A stretch of DNA of 64,000 nt from Chitiniphilus eburneus (lineage in GTDB: Bacteria > Pseudomonadota > Gammaproteobacteria > Burkholderiales > Chitinibacteraceae). A model generated the notes under the pieces. The model made no database searches. It was not told where the DNA came from and worked only from the letters and a program-made list of their open reading frames with translations. The DNA is taken from the NCBI RefSeq assembly GCF_005048205.1, contig NZ_SUMF01000003.1:124001-188000 (forward strand). The letters are read 5' to 3'. A program made the translations under genes and the position numbers. Below, in pieces: positions 25,662 to 32,209 of this stretch (position 1 is its first letter; every line of letters starts with the position of its first letter).

Positions 25662-25855
25662 CGTTATTGTCCTTGTGGGTGGGGTCGCAAAGGGCCGCAG
25701 CATAGGAACAAAGCGATTACGATTTGATTTCCAGTGTGTGACGTGGCGATGAATGCACGCCAAAAATCCTGATACTGCTGCATTTTTTCCGCCCTATCTG
25801 CCCGGCATACCGCAGGTCCCCCGCCCTCTTCCGCTCGTGCGCCGTGTGTTGACGC

Positions 25856-25869
25856 GCTTTCATGAAAGC
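25856..25869 (+). promoter_or_regulatory. Perfect 14-bp palindrome in the GH64 gene promoter region
   Basis: GCTTTCATGAAAGC lies directly downstream of a TTGACG -35-like box (25850-25855) and before a weak TTTCAT -10 candidate, about 75 bp before the GH64 start. A related GCGCTTTCATGAA occurs upstream of the second chitinase at 46569-46581. Confidence 0.4.
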
Positions 25870-25943
25870 CCTTTCATTACGTCACGAGCGCCAGGTGGAT
25901 GTACTCCCTGCGCGCCCAAAACAGCCCGGATGGAGCGACAAAA

Positions 25944-28136
25944 ATGAAGATGCGATGGAGAGTGTGGCTCGTCAGTCTGCTGACGAGCCTGTTCTGGCTG
26001 GTTTCGGCCCACGCGGCCGATTTCAGCAATGGAGTGAGCGTGGCCGGCAATGTGGCCACGATCTGGTTCAAATCGAATGTATCCACCACCTGGGTGGATA
26101 TCCACTATGCGGTGAACGGTGGCGCCAAGCAGAACATGCGCATGGGCTACAGCGCCGGCAACGCGCGCTACGAGCAACAGGTCAATGTAGCCACCGGCAC
26201 CCGGCTGGATTACTTGTTCACCTACAACAACGGTACGCCGGCCTATGATTCGCCGGCCTTCAGCCATACAGTCGGCGCAGCCAACCCGACACCGACGCCG
26301 ACCACTGCGCCCACGCCCACACCGGCCGGTACGTCCGGTTGTCTGGCCTGGGCCGAAGGCAATACCTATGCCGCAGGCACCGTGGTCAGCTATAACGGCG
26401 CCACCTATACCGCCCTGGTAACGCATACCGCCTATGTCGGTACCAACTGGAACCCCGCTGCGACACCCACCTTGTGGCGCCCAGGAGGCAACTGCGGTTC
26501 GCAACCGACCCCGACGCCGACACCGGTGGTCACCCCTACCCCGACCGCCACCCCGACACCTGTGACGCCGACGCCGGCTGGCGCGGCGGTACCCGGTCGC
26601 ATCCAGGCCGAAGCCTGGACCGCAATGAGCGGCGTGCAGACCGAAACCACCACCGATAGCGGCGGCGGCCTGAATGTCGGCTGGATCGAAACCAACGACT
26701 GGATGGACTATCGCGTCAACGTGGCCACTGCACGCAGCTATACGCTGCAACTGCGCGTCGCCAGCCCCAACAGCGGCGCGACGCTGCAATTGCGCAACGC
26801 GGCGGGCGCAGTGCTGGCCAGCGTTTCGGTGCCCAATACCGGCGGCTGGCAGAACTGGGCCACTGTACAGGCCACGGTCACCCTGCCCGCCGGAAACCAG
26901 GTGCTGCGTATCCATGCCAGCAATGGCGGCTTCAACCTGAACTGGCTGGAGTTCGTCACCGGCAGCGTCACCCCCACGCCGACACCGGTCACGCCGACTC
27001 CCACGCCGGCCAACCCCGATCTGCCGGTGGGCAATGGTGCAATGACCATCAAGCTGGAAAACGCCACCCGGGGTACTTACGGTGATCAGCAGGTGTACTG
27101 GGCCATCATCGGCTACCACCCGGTCACCAAGGTGTTGTCGTACGTGAACCGCAGCGGGCAACTGGTGCCTGCCAATCTGGCGGACAACGATGCGGCCGGC
27201 CGCCTGACCAAGGGTGGGCAGAACTATGCCAATTACTTCTCCACCCTGAGCCAGGCCAACTGGGTATCGATCCCGCAGATCGATTCCGGGCGGCTGTTCG
27301 TCAGCGTGGGCTCACCGATGTACATCAAGATCAATATGGCCGCCGACGGCCGCCTGGGCTTTGCCGGGCCGGACCTGGGCAACCCGACCGACCCCAACCA
27401 GGACGTGTACTTCGAATGGGTGGAGTTCACCGTGGACCAGTACGGCTATCACGGCAATTCCACGCGGGTGGACCAGTTCGGCTTCCCGATCCGCACGCGC
27501 CTGATCGGCCTGGATGGCTATGACCGTACCCTGGGCGAGACCGAAACGCGCGAAGCGCTGTTCAGCGCGTTCGAGCGCGACGTGCCGGCGGAATTCAAAT
27601 CGCTGGTGAAGCGGCCGTACCGCATCGTCGCGCCGGGCAAGGGTGGCTTTGGTCACGGCGGCGCCAACAGCAGCTACTACACCAACTATGTGAACCAGGT
27701 CTGGAGCTATTACGCCAGTAACGATCTGGTGTTCACCGCCGAGGCTGGCACCTTCCGTGGGCGGGTGATCGGTAACGACTTCGTGTTCTCGAAGAATGGT
27801 GGCCCGCAGAACCTGTACATCCGGGGCAAACCGGTGACGCAGGACATCATGGAAGGCTCAGGCAACCTGGCCGCGGGCAATGCCGAGGAGAAAGTAGTGC
27901 AGGCGCAGATCACCGCCGCCTTCAATCGTCATCTATTGCTGACGGTGGACCCGGGCAACTGGAGCAATGCGTCGTACTACTACCTGCAAGGCCCGGCCAA
28001 CTATTTTTCCAAGTTCTGGCACGATCACAGCATCGACGGGTTGTCGTACGGCTTTTGCTATGACGACGTACGCGGGCACAGCAGCCTGCTGGAACACCCC
28101 TCGCCCAAGGGGTTGATCGTCACCGTGGGCTGGTAA
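25944..28136 (+). CDS. Secreted GH64 beta-1,3-glucanase with CBM56-like, CBM5/12 and CBM6 modules
   Basis: A 730-residue modular enzyme. A signal peptide ends at AHA (about 25). Residues about 26-112 resemble a CBM56-type glucan-binding domain (GNVATIWFKSNVSTTWVDIHY). A Thr/Pro linker leads to a CBM5/12 module (about 132-182: CLAWAEGNTYAAGTVVSYNG, TLWRPGGNC), then another linker and a CBM6 module (about 215-340: RIQAEAW, NWLEFVTGS). The C-terminal GH64 domain (about 362-730) has candidate acidic catalytic residues in FEWVEFT and STRVDQFG. GH64 enzymes release laminaripentaose from beta-1,3-glucans. The start at 25944 has GGAG 8 bases upstream; an upstream in-frame GTG/ATG would extend it 15 codons. 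A terminator follows. Confidence 0.9.
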   Translation: MKMRWRVWLVSLLTSLFWLVSAHAADFSNGVSVAGNVATIWFKSNVSTTWVDIHYAVNGGAKQNMRMGYSAGNARYEQQVNVATGTRLDYLFTYNNGTPAYDSPAFSHTVGAANPTPTPTTAPTPTPAGTSGCLAWAEGNTYAAGTVVSYNGATYTALVTHTAYVGTNWNPAATPTLWRPGGNCGSQPTPTPTPVVTPTPTATPTPVTPTPAGAAVPGRIQAEAWTAMSGVQTETTTDSGGGLNVGWIETNDWMDYRVNVATARSYTLQLRVASPNSGATLQLRNAAGAVLASVSVPNTGGWQNWATVQATVTLPAGNQVLRIHASNGGFNLNWLEFVTGSVTPTPTPVTPTPTPANPDLPVGNGAMTIKLENATRGTYGDQQVYWAIIGYHPVTKVLSYVNRSGQLVPANLADNDAAGRLTKGGQNYANYFSTLSQANWVSIPQIDSGRLFVSVGSPMYIKINMAADGRLGFAGPDLGNPTDPNQDVYFEWVEFTVDQYGYHGNSTRVDQFGFPIRTRLIGLDGYDRTLGETETREALFSAFERDVPAEFKSLVKRPYRIVAPGKGGFGHGGANSSYYTNYVNQVWSYYASNDLVFTAEAGTFRGRVIGNDFVFSKNGGPQNLYIRGKPVTQDIMEGSGNLAAGNAEEKVVQAQITAAFNRHLLLTVDPGNWSNASYYYLQGPANYFSKFWHDHSIDGLSYGFCYDDVRGHSSLLEHPSPKGLIVTVGW

Positions 28137-28152
28137 GCGCATTGCGCCCATG

Positions 28153-28186
28153 AAAAAGGCGGCAGAATCATCTGCCGCCTTTTTTT
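28153..28186. terminator. Bidirectional terminator between GH64 and GNAT genes
   Basis: AAAAAGGCGGCAGA, loop, TCTGCCGCCTTTTTTT. Confidence 0.9.
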
Positions 28187-28193
28187 GCGAGCG

Positions 28194-28652
28194 CTAGAGC
28201 GCCGTGTTGGCTTCGAACACACCCGAGCTTTCGCCCCACGGATGGTAGCCGATGCCGATCCGCGTAAACCCGTAGCGTTCGTAGTAGCCCACGTGATCGG
28301 AACACAGGTAGAGCGAGTTGAAGCCCATCGCCGCACTGTCGTGCCTGGCCTGCTCGATCAACAGCCGCCCCAGCGCCCGGCCGCGCTGCGCCGGCTCGAT
28401 ATAGAGCGCGCACAGCCAGGGCCACAGGTCGCCGCAACTGATGAAGTCGTTGGTGATCAGGCCGGCACAGCCGACGATCTCCCCTTCGTCTTCCAGCAGA
28501 TACCACACCGGTAACGGGTTGCTGGCCACCACGCTGCGACGGATGCTGTCGTCGTAGACGGGCTTGCTGGCCTCGGATGCCCATTTGCTCTGGAAATACT
28601 GGATCGCCCGTTCGGTGTATTCGGGCTGCTTCCGTATGTTGATGACCTTCAT
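28194..28652 (-). CDS. GNAT family N-acetyltransferase
   Basis: A 152-residue acetyltransferase with the GNAT fold. LCALYIEPAQRGRALGRLLIEQA holds the acetyl-CoA-binding RGxALG pyrophosphate loop, preceded by a strand containing GEIVGCAGLI and followed by YYERYGFTRIG near the C terminus. The acceptor substrate is not evident. It is convergent with the GH64 gene and shares the bidirectional terminator. It starts at 28652 with MKVINIRKQPEY. Confidence 0.85.
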   Translation of the reverse strand: MKVINIRKQPEYTERAIQYFQSKWASEASKPVYDDSIRRSVVASNPLPVWYLLEDEGEIVGCAGLITNDFISCGDLWPWLCALYIEPAQRGRALGRLLIEQARHDSAAMGFNSLYLCSDHVGYYERYGFTRIGIGYHPWGESSGVFEANTAL

Positions 28653-28891
28653 TCGATGCGTTTTCTCCGCATAAGGGGTGATGACAGATGGTTGGGTCCC
28701 GGTCAGTTGAGAATAAACATGTCACTGCCTCCTCGAATCGAGCGCGCATTGTAGTGGGCCGGGCAATTGCGCCGCCATGGCGCGGATATGCTTCTGTTGC
28801 GCTTTGTCCTACGCGCGATTGGGGAAAACGCCGATGCGCCTTGCTGCGCCGCACCAATACATTGGAATGGTCACCCACCAGGAGCAACGCC

Positions 28892-29026
28892 ATGGCCGAT
28901 CTCGATCCGCTCGCCCCGCGCGAAACGCCGCAGCACGACCCCCGTGAAGCCGAGGACACCGTCGCCTACGACAGCGTGGACGATGCGCACGATGTGGATT
29001 GGTTCACGCTGCAAGTCTGGGAGTAA
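28892..29026 (+). CDS. Small acidic hypothetical protein (44 aa)
   Basis: A 44-residue acidic peptide (many D/E, ending WFTLQVWE) with an AGGAG site 7 bases before the ATG and a strong terminator right after the stop, so it looks like a genuine small gene. There is no signal peptide or membrane segment. Two other small acidic or polar proteins lie nearby (30927 and 31342). Function unknown. Confidence 0.6.
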   Translation: MADLDPLAPRETPQHDPREAEDTVAYDSVDDAHDVDWFTLQVWE

Positions 29027-29039
29027 CGCATCCAGATGC

Positions 29040-29075
29040 AAAAGAAAGCCCCGCTTGATGCGGGGCTTTCTTTTG
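29040..29075. terminator. Terminator after the 44-aa gene
   Basis: AAAAGAAAGCCCCGC, loop, GCGGGGCTTTCTTTT. Confidence 0.9.
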
Positions 29076-29106
29076 TTGTGACGGTGACGTCCCCTATTGT
29101 ATTGCC

Positions 29107-29238
29107 CTACCCGGGATCGTCCCGCAAGGTGGCCAGCCGGGATCGATGCCACAGGCATGCCGAAGTGATGGCGCAGCCCACGGACAACACGGCGAAAATA
29201 AACACCTGCGCCCATCCACGCTGGCGGCGCGGGTTCAT
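29107..29238 (-). CDS. 43-residue membrane miniprotein, coupled to the upstream gene
   Basis: A short ORF starting MNPRRQRGWAQVFIFAVLSV: a basic N terminus, one hydrophobic helix (about residues 10-30) and a basic tail ending LRDDPG. Its ATG overlaps the TGA of the gene upstream (29235-29675) in the ATGA pattern, which strongly suggests translational coupling. The two cysteines lie in or near the helix. It is too short for many gene finders. No known family was recognised. Confidence 0.6.
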   Translation of the reverse strand: MNPRRQRGWAQVFIFAVLSVGCAITSACLWHRSRLATLRDDPG

Positions 29239-29675
29239 GGCTTCGGGCCCTGGCTTCCCGGGATCAGCCCCGCCTCTCGCATCACCTGCTGTTCGTCGTC
29301 GTGCGAGATATAGAACGCCACCCGGGGCCCGACACCGGCATCGAACAGGAAGTAGGTGATGAAGAACTCGAAATCGCGAAGCTGGCCGGGCGGGTTTTCG
29401 AAGGTCATCCGCCAGAGCACCTTGGCCATGGTGTAGCGCGGGTCCAGCGGCGTTTCGATCACCTCCAGCACTTTGGCGGCGCGAAAGCCGATCTGGCTGA
29501 AGAAAGCCTCGCGTTGCGGAATGGCATCGCGAAAAACCTGATCATTGGGGATGGCCGCGACGCCGTTGGGATCGGCGCCCATGAAGACATCGGTGAACTG
29601 CCCGCAGACGAGATCGGGATCGAAGGTGTTCGCACCTTCTTCGTAGCGCGCGAAAAACTGCCTGACCTTGCTCAT
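29235..29675 (-). CDS. Hypothetical protein, possible NTF2/SnoaL-like fold
   Basis: A 146-residue soluble protein with SKVRQFFARYEEGANTFDPDLVCGQFTDVFMGADP at the start (features: FFARYEEGANTFD, FTDVFMGADPNG) and RYTMAKVLWRMTF, FEFFITYFLF later. The alternation and the short cone-like strand layout recall NTF2/SnoaL-like proteins, whose members are enzymes or scaffolds. The start at 29675 has GGAG 8 bases upstream; an upstream in-frame ATG would add seven residues. It is followed by the coupled 43-residue membrane miniprotein, and preceded by the RDD gene on the same strand. Confidence 0.65.
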   Translation of the reverse strand: MSKVRQFFARYEEGANTFDPDLVCGQFTDVFMGADPNGVAAIPNDQVFRDAIPQREAFFSQIGFRAAKVLEVIETPLDPRYTMAKVLWRMTFENPPGQLRDFEFFITYFLFDAGVGPRVAFYISHDDEQQVMREAGLIPGSQGPKP

Positions 29676-29697
29676 GGAAGCATCTCCGGCACCCACG

Positions 29698-30138
29698 TCA
29701 ACGATGGGGGCTTCTTATCACCAGCGTGCCCGCCATCTTGTCGTGCCAGCCTTGTTTGCGTGCATCGAAGGCCACCCAGATCAGGCCAAGACATAGCGGA
29801 ATGGTGGAAACGAAATAGCCGAGGTAACGCACCGCGTATTGTCCTCCCGTCGGCACGCCACCGGTGCGCGCATCGACGATCCGCGCCGAGATCGCGCGCT
29901 TGCCCGGCGTGGCCTGCCATTTCAGCCAGAACGCCACCACCACCACCGCCGGCAGCACCCAGGAAATCAGAAAGTCGGCCGGCCCGGCAACGATGTCCTC
30001 GACCTCGAAATACTCGCGCCCATAGATGGCCAGGCTCAGCGGCAAGGTGATGAGCATCAGCAACAGCGTGTCGATCAGCGTGGCGCCGACGCGGGGCCAG
30101 AAGCCGACGTACTCGTATTCGGGATTCGCCTGTTCCAT
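29698..30138 (-). CDS. RDD family membrane protein
   Basis: A 146-residue membrane protein with three hydrophobic segments. VGFWPRVGATLIDTLLLMLI contains the RDD-type Arg...Asp arrangement in the first helix region, and QATPGKRAISARIVDA is the family's conserved loop. RDD proteins include transporters and housekeeping factors; the substrate here is unknown. The start at 30138 (MEQAN) is preferred because GGAG lies 6 bases upstream; an in-frame ATG at 30153 would add five residues. It lies 22 bp upstream of the NTF2-like gene on the same strand. Confidence 0.8.
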   Translation of the reverse strand: MEQANPEYEYVGFWPRVGATLIDTLLLMLITLPLSLAIYGREYFEVEDIVAGPADFLISWVLPAVVVVAFWLKWQATPGKRAISARIVDARTGGVPTGGQYAVRYLGYFVSTIPLCLGLIWVAFDARKQGWHDKMAGTLVIRSPHR

Positions 30139-30369
30139 GGGGTACTCCGTCATGCGGGACTCTGGCGGTTATACACGCGCCCTTACCTACCGACAATCAA
30201 CCTCAGCAATTCATCAAGAATTCGTAAGAATGAATGGATACGCAAAATTGCTGGCCACCGTTTTCAGATATCGGCGAGGTGGCCGGTGATTCCCCCGGTC
30301 GCTAACAATAGACGGCGCGTGGCAAGCAAGGCACTGCGCGATGCAGCCAACGCGTTGTATCAACAGGGC

Positions 30370-30762
30370 CTAGCCGCGTTGCCGCAGCGCGGGAAGTACA
30401 TGGTCGCGCAACAGCGGCGCCAGTGTGACATCGGGCTGCGCTGGGTCGATCCACGCCAGCGCCTCGATCTCGGCGGCCAGGCGCGGTGGCGCGTCGAGGA
30501 CGCCGGTATAGACGGTGGCATTGACGGTACGCCCTGGCTCGTTCGCCGCCTGGGCACTGAAGCGGCCCAGCTCGCGCAATGTGCCGGCCTGAACGCCGCA
30601 GCCGAGTTCTTCCCGCAACTCGCGCAGCAGCCCCGCCAACGGCGCTTCGCCCGATTCCGGCTTGCCGCCCGGCAGCATGAAATGCGCCGTGCCGCGCTTG
30701 CGCACGGTCAGCAGGCGGCCTTGATGCAAGGTGACGAGGGTAACGACTTCGATCGGGAGCAT
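30370..30762 (-). CDS. Nudix hydrolase
   Basis: A 130-residue Nudix protein. The Nudix box is complete: GGKPESGEAPLAGLLRELRE followed by ELG, matching GX5EX7REUXEEXGU, which binds Mg and hydrolyses nucleoside diphosphate derivatives. The N terminus PIEVVTLVTLHQGRLLTVRKRG is an ordinary MutT-like strand region. Overall it resembles small 8-oxo-dGTPase-like or DNA mismatch-independent housecleaning Nudix enzymes; the substrate cannot be told. It is a single gene on the minus strand. Confidence 0.88.
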   Translation of the reverse strand: MLPIEVVTLVTLHQGRLLTVRKRGTAHFMLPGGKPESGEAPLAGLLRELREELGCGVQAGTLRELGRFSAQAANEPGRTVNATVYTGVLDAPPRLAAEIEALAWIDPAQPDVTLAPLLRDHVLPALRQRG

Positions 30763-30926
30763 GGCGCTGGATACTGGCGAAATGCCGATTATGGCCCGGA
30801 TGCCTGTGGAAAGCGGTTACTTGTCGCCTTCCTCCTGCTGTGTTGCCCGTCGCGTTGGTATTTAGCCCCACCGCGATGTCAGCCTGGCAACCTAGGATGA
30901 GGGCTGGACCACGCCGAGGAAACAGC

Positions 30927-31100
30927 ATGAGCAAGACACCGCCGCCCGAACAGTCTTCCGACACACCAGCGCCCCCTGCGGACCGCGCCCGCCTCTACGA
31001 TGCGGAACGCCAGTCGGGCGAGCTGGATTACCCCGATACGCCACAAGAGGCGCACCATCAACAGGAACTCGACCGCCTGCGCGGACAGCATCGCAAGTAA
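30927..31100 (+). CDS. Small polar hypothetical protein (57 aa)
   Basis: A 57-residue, highly charged, Pro- and Gln-rich protein (SKTPPPEQSSDTPAPPADRA, then HHQQELDRLRGQHRK) without membrane segment. GAGGAAACAGC precedes the ATG and a terminator follows the stop. Function unknown. Confidence 0.55.
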   Translation: MSKTPPPEQSSDTPAPPADRARLYDAERQSGELDYPDTPQEAHHQQELDRLRGQHRK

Positions 31101-31111
31101 CGCGTTCGCCC

Positions 31112-31149
31112 CAAAGGGCCGGCACCCGGATGGTGTCGGCCTTTTTTTC
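31112..31149 (+). terminator. Terminator after the 57-aa gene
   Basis: AAGGGCCGGCACC, loop, GGTGTCGGCC then seven T, with one wobble. Confidence 0.75.
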
Positions 31150-31162
31150 ATGGCACCGGGGG

Positions 31163-31342
31163 TCAGCGCTCCGCATTCCAGTGCAGCGGCGCATCGTAAT
31201 ACGGGCGTTGCAGATGATTGGCCAGTTGGCCAGGTAGCGGATCGTAGTCGCCGTCGTCGGTGTCCCAGTTTTCCGGGGCCAGCCATTCGGACGTATCGGC
31301 ACGCAGGCGTTCGTCGTAATCGAGTTCGTAGGGGTAGGCCAT
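31163..31342 (-). CDS. Small acidic hypothetical protein (59 aa)
   Basis: A 59-residue acidic, Tyr- and Trp-rich protein (YELDYDERLRADTSEWLAPE, DTDDGDYDPLPGQLANHLQ). GGAG lies 6 bases before the ATG at 31342. No signal or membrane segment. The family is not recognised; it is convergent with the 57-aa gene. Confidence 0.55.
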   Translation of the reverse strand: MAYPYELDYDERLRADTSEWLAPENWDTDDGDYDPLPGQLANHLQRPYYDAPLHWNAER

Positions 31343-31490
31343 GGTTCGCTCCTTCCACAGTGTCGCGGATACGGCACCACGATACGATCCGCGCTGTGGT
31401 GCGGCAGTCGGCGCGCCGCGCGCGTTGCGGTAGGTGGGCCGCAGGCATTCGCCGTAGAATTTGCGGCCTTGCCTTGTAGGAACGCACGCC

Positions 31491-31862
31491 ATGAATGACA
31501 GACAACTGGTTGCCGCCGCTGCGATCAATCTTTTCATTGCCGTCGGCGCCGGCGCGTTCGGCGCCCATGCGCTGAAAACGATGCTGAGCGCGCCGATGCT
31601 CGCCATCTGGCAAACCGCCGTGACCTACCAGATGGTGCATGCGCTGGGCCTGTTTGCCATTGCGCTGCTGCTGCCACGCTTTCCCGGACACCTGCTGGCC
31701 TGGGCCGGCGGGCTGATGCTGGCGGGTATCGTCCTGTTCAGTGGCAGCCTGTATGCGCTGGCCTTGAGTGGCGTACGCGTGCTGGGCGCGATCACCCCCT
31801 TGGGCGGCACGGCATTTCTGCTGGCATGGGCACTGGTGGCGTGGCGCGCCCTATCGCGTTAA
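31491..31862 (+). CDS. DUF423 family membrane protein
   Basis: A 123-residue integral membrane protein with four hydrophobic helices and the DUF423 signature: GAFGAHALK near the N terminus, WQTAVTYQMVHALGLFA in helix 2 and GVRVLGAITPLGGTAFL near the C terminus. The family is widespread in bacteria and its function is unknown. The start at 31491 (MNDRQL) follows TAGGAACGC; an in-frame upstream ATG would add ten residues. It is a single gene between hypothetical genes and DUF2061. Confidence 0.85.
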   Translation: MNDRQLVAAAAINLFIAVGAGAFGAHALKTMLSAPMLAIWQTAVTYQMVHALGLFAIALLLPRFPGHLLAWAGGLMLAGIVLFSGSLYALALSGVRVLGAITPLGGTAFLLAWALVAWRALSR

Positions 31863-31905
31863 AAAGCTATGGGTTTGATGGGAACAATCAATTTTCGATA
31901 TTGGA

Positions 31906-31920
31906 TGAGAATCGCTATCA
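31906..31920 (+). promoter_or_regulatory. Fur-box-like site upstream of the DUF2061 gene
   Basis: TGAGAAT-C-GCTATCA matches 11 of 14 positions of the 7-1-7 Fur consensus TGATAAT-N-ATTATCA, about 40 bp before the DUF2061 start. Confidence 0.45.
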
Positions 31921-31960
31921 TCTGCTCATCGAATAACGGTTACATCAAAGGGAGCCCATC

Positions 31961-32164
31961 ATGGTCAAGGCATGCGAAGTCAGCAGCGGCGTCGTCCTGC
32001 ACCTGGTGGGCTTCGGCGTCACTTACGCCATGACCGGCAGCCTGGCAGCCGGTGGCGTGGTGGCGGTGGTGGAGCCGCTCTGCATGAGCGTGGCGCATCA
32101 CTTCCACGATAAGGTGTGGCACGGCTTCAAGGCGCGCAGGCTCGCACGGGTCGTGGCGGCCTAG
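31961..32164 (+). CDS. DUF2061 family small membrane protein
   Basis: A 67-residue protein with a hydrophobic centre (VVLHLVGFGVTYAMTGSLAA, VVAVVEPLCM) and a histidine-rich, basic C terminus (SVAHHFHDKVWHGFKARRL), matching DUF2061: helix, TG-containing turn, then the HxxHxKVW-type end. Function unknown; DUF2061 members are often predicted inner-membrane proteins. AGGGAG lies 7 bases before the ATG. A Fur-box-like repeat precedes it and a terminator follows, so it is monocistronic and perhaps iron-controlled. Confidence 0.75.
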   Translation: MVKACEVSSGVVLHLVGFGVTYAMTGSLAAGGVVAVVEPLCMSVAHHFHDKVWHGFKARRLARVVAA

Positions 32165-32166
32165 GA

Positions 32167-32196
32167 CAAAAACCGGGGCATGGCCCCGGTTTTTCT
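32167..32196. terminator. Terminator after the DUF2061 gene
   Basis: AAAAACCGGGGC, loop ATG, GCCCCGGTTTTT; it can serve both strands. Confidence 0.9.
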
Positions 32197-32209
32197 TTGC
32201 CCTGCCCGC

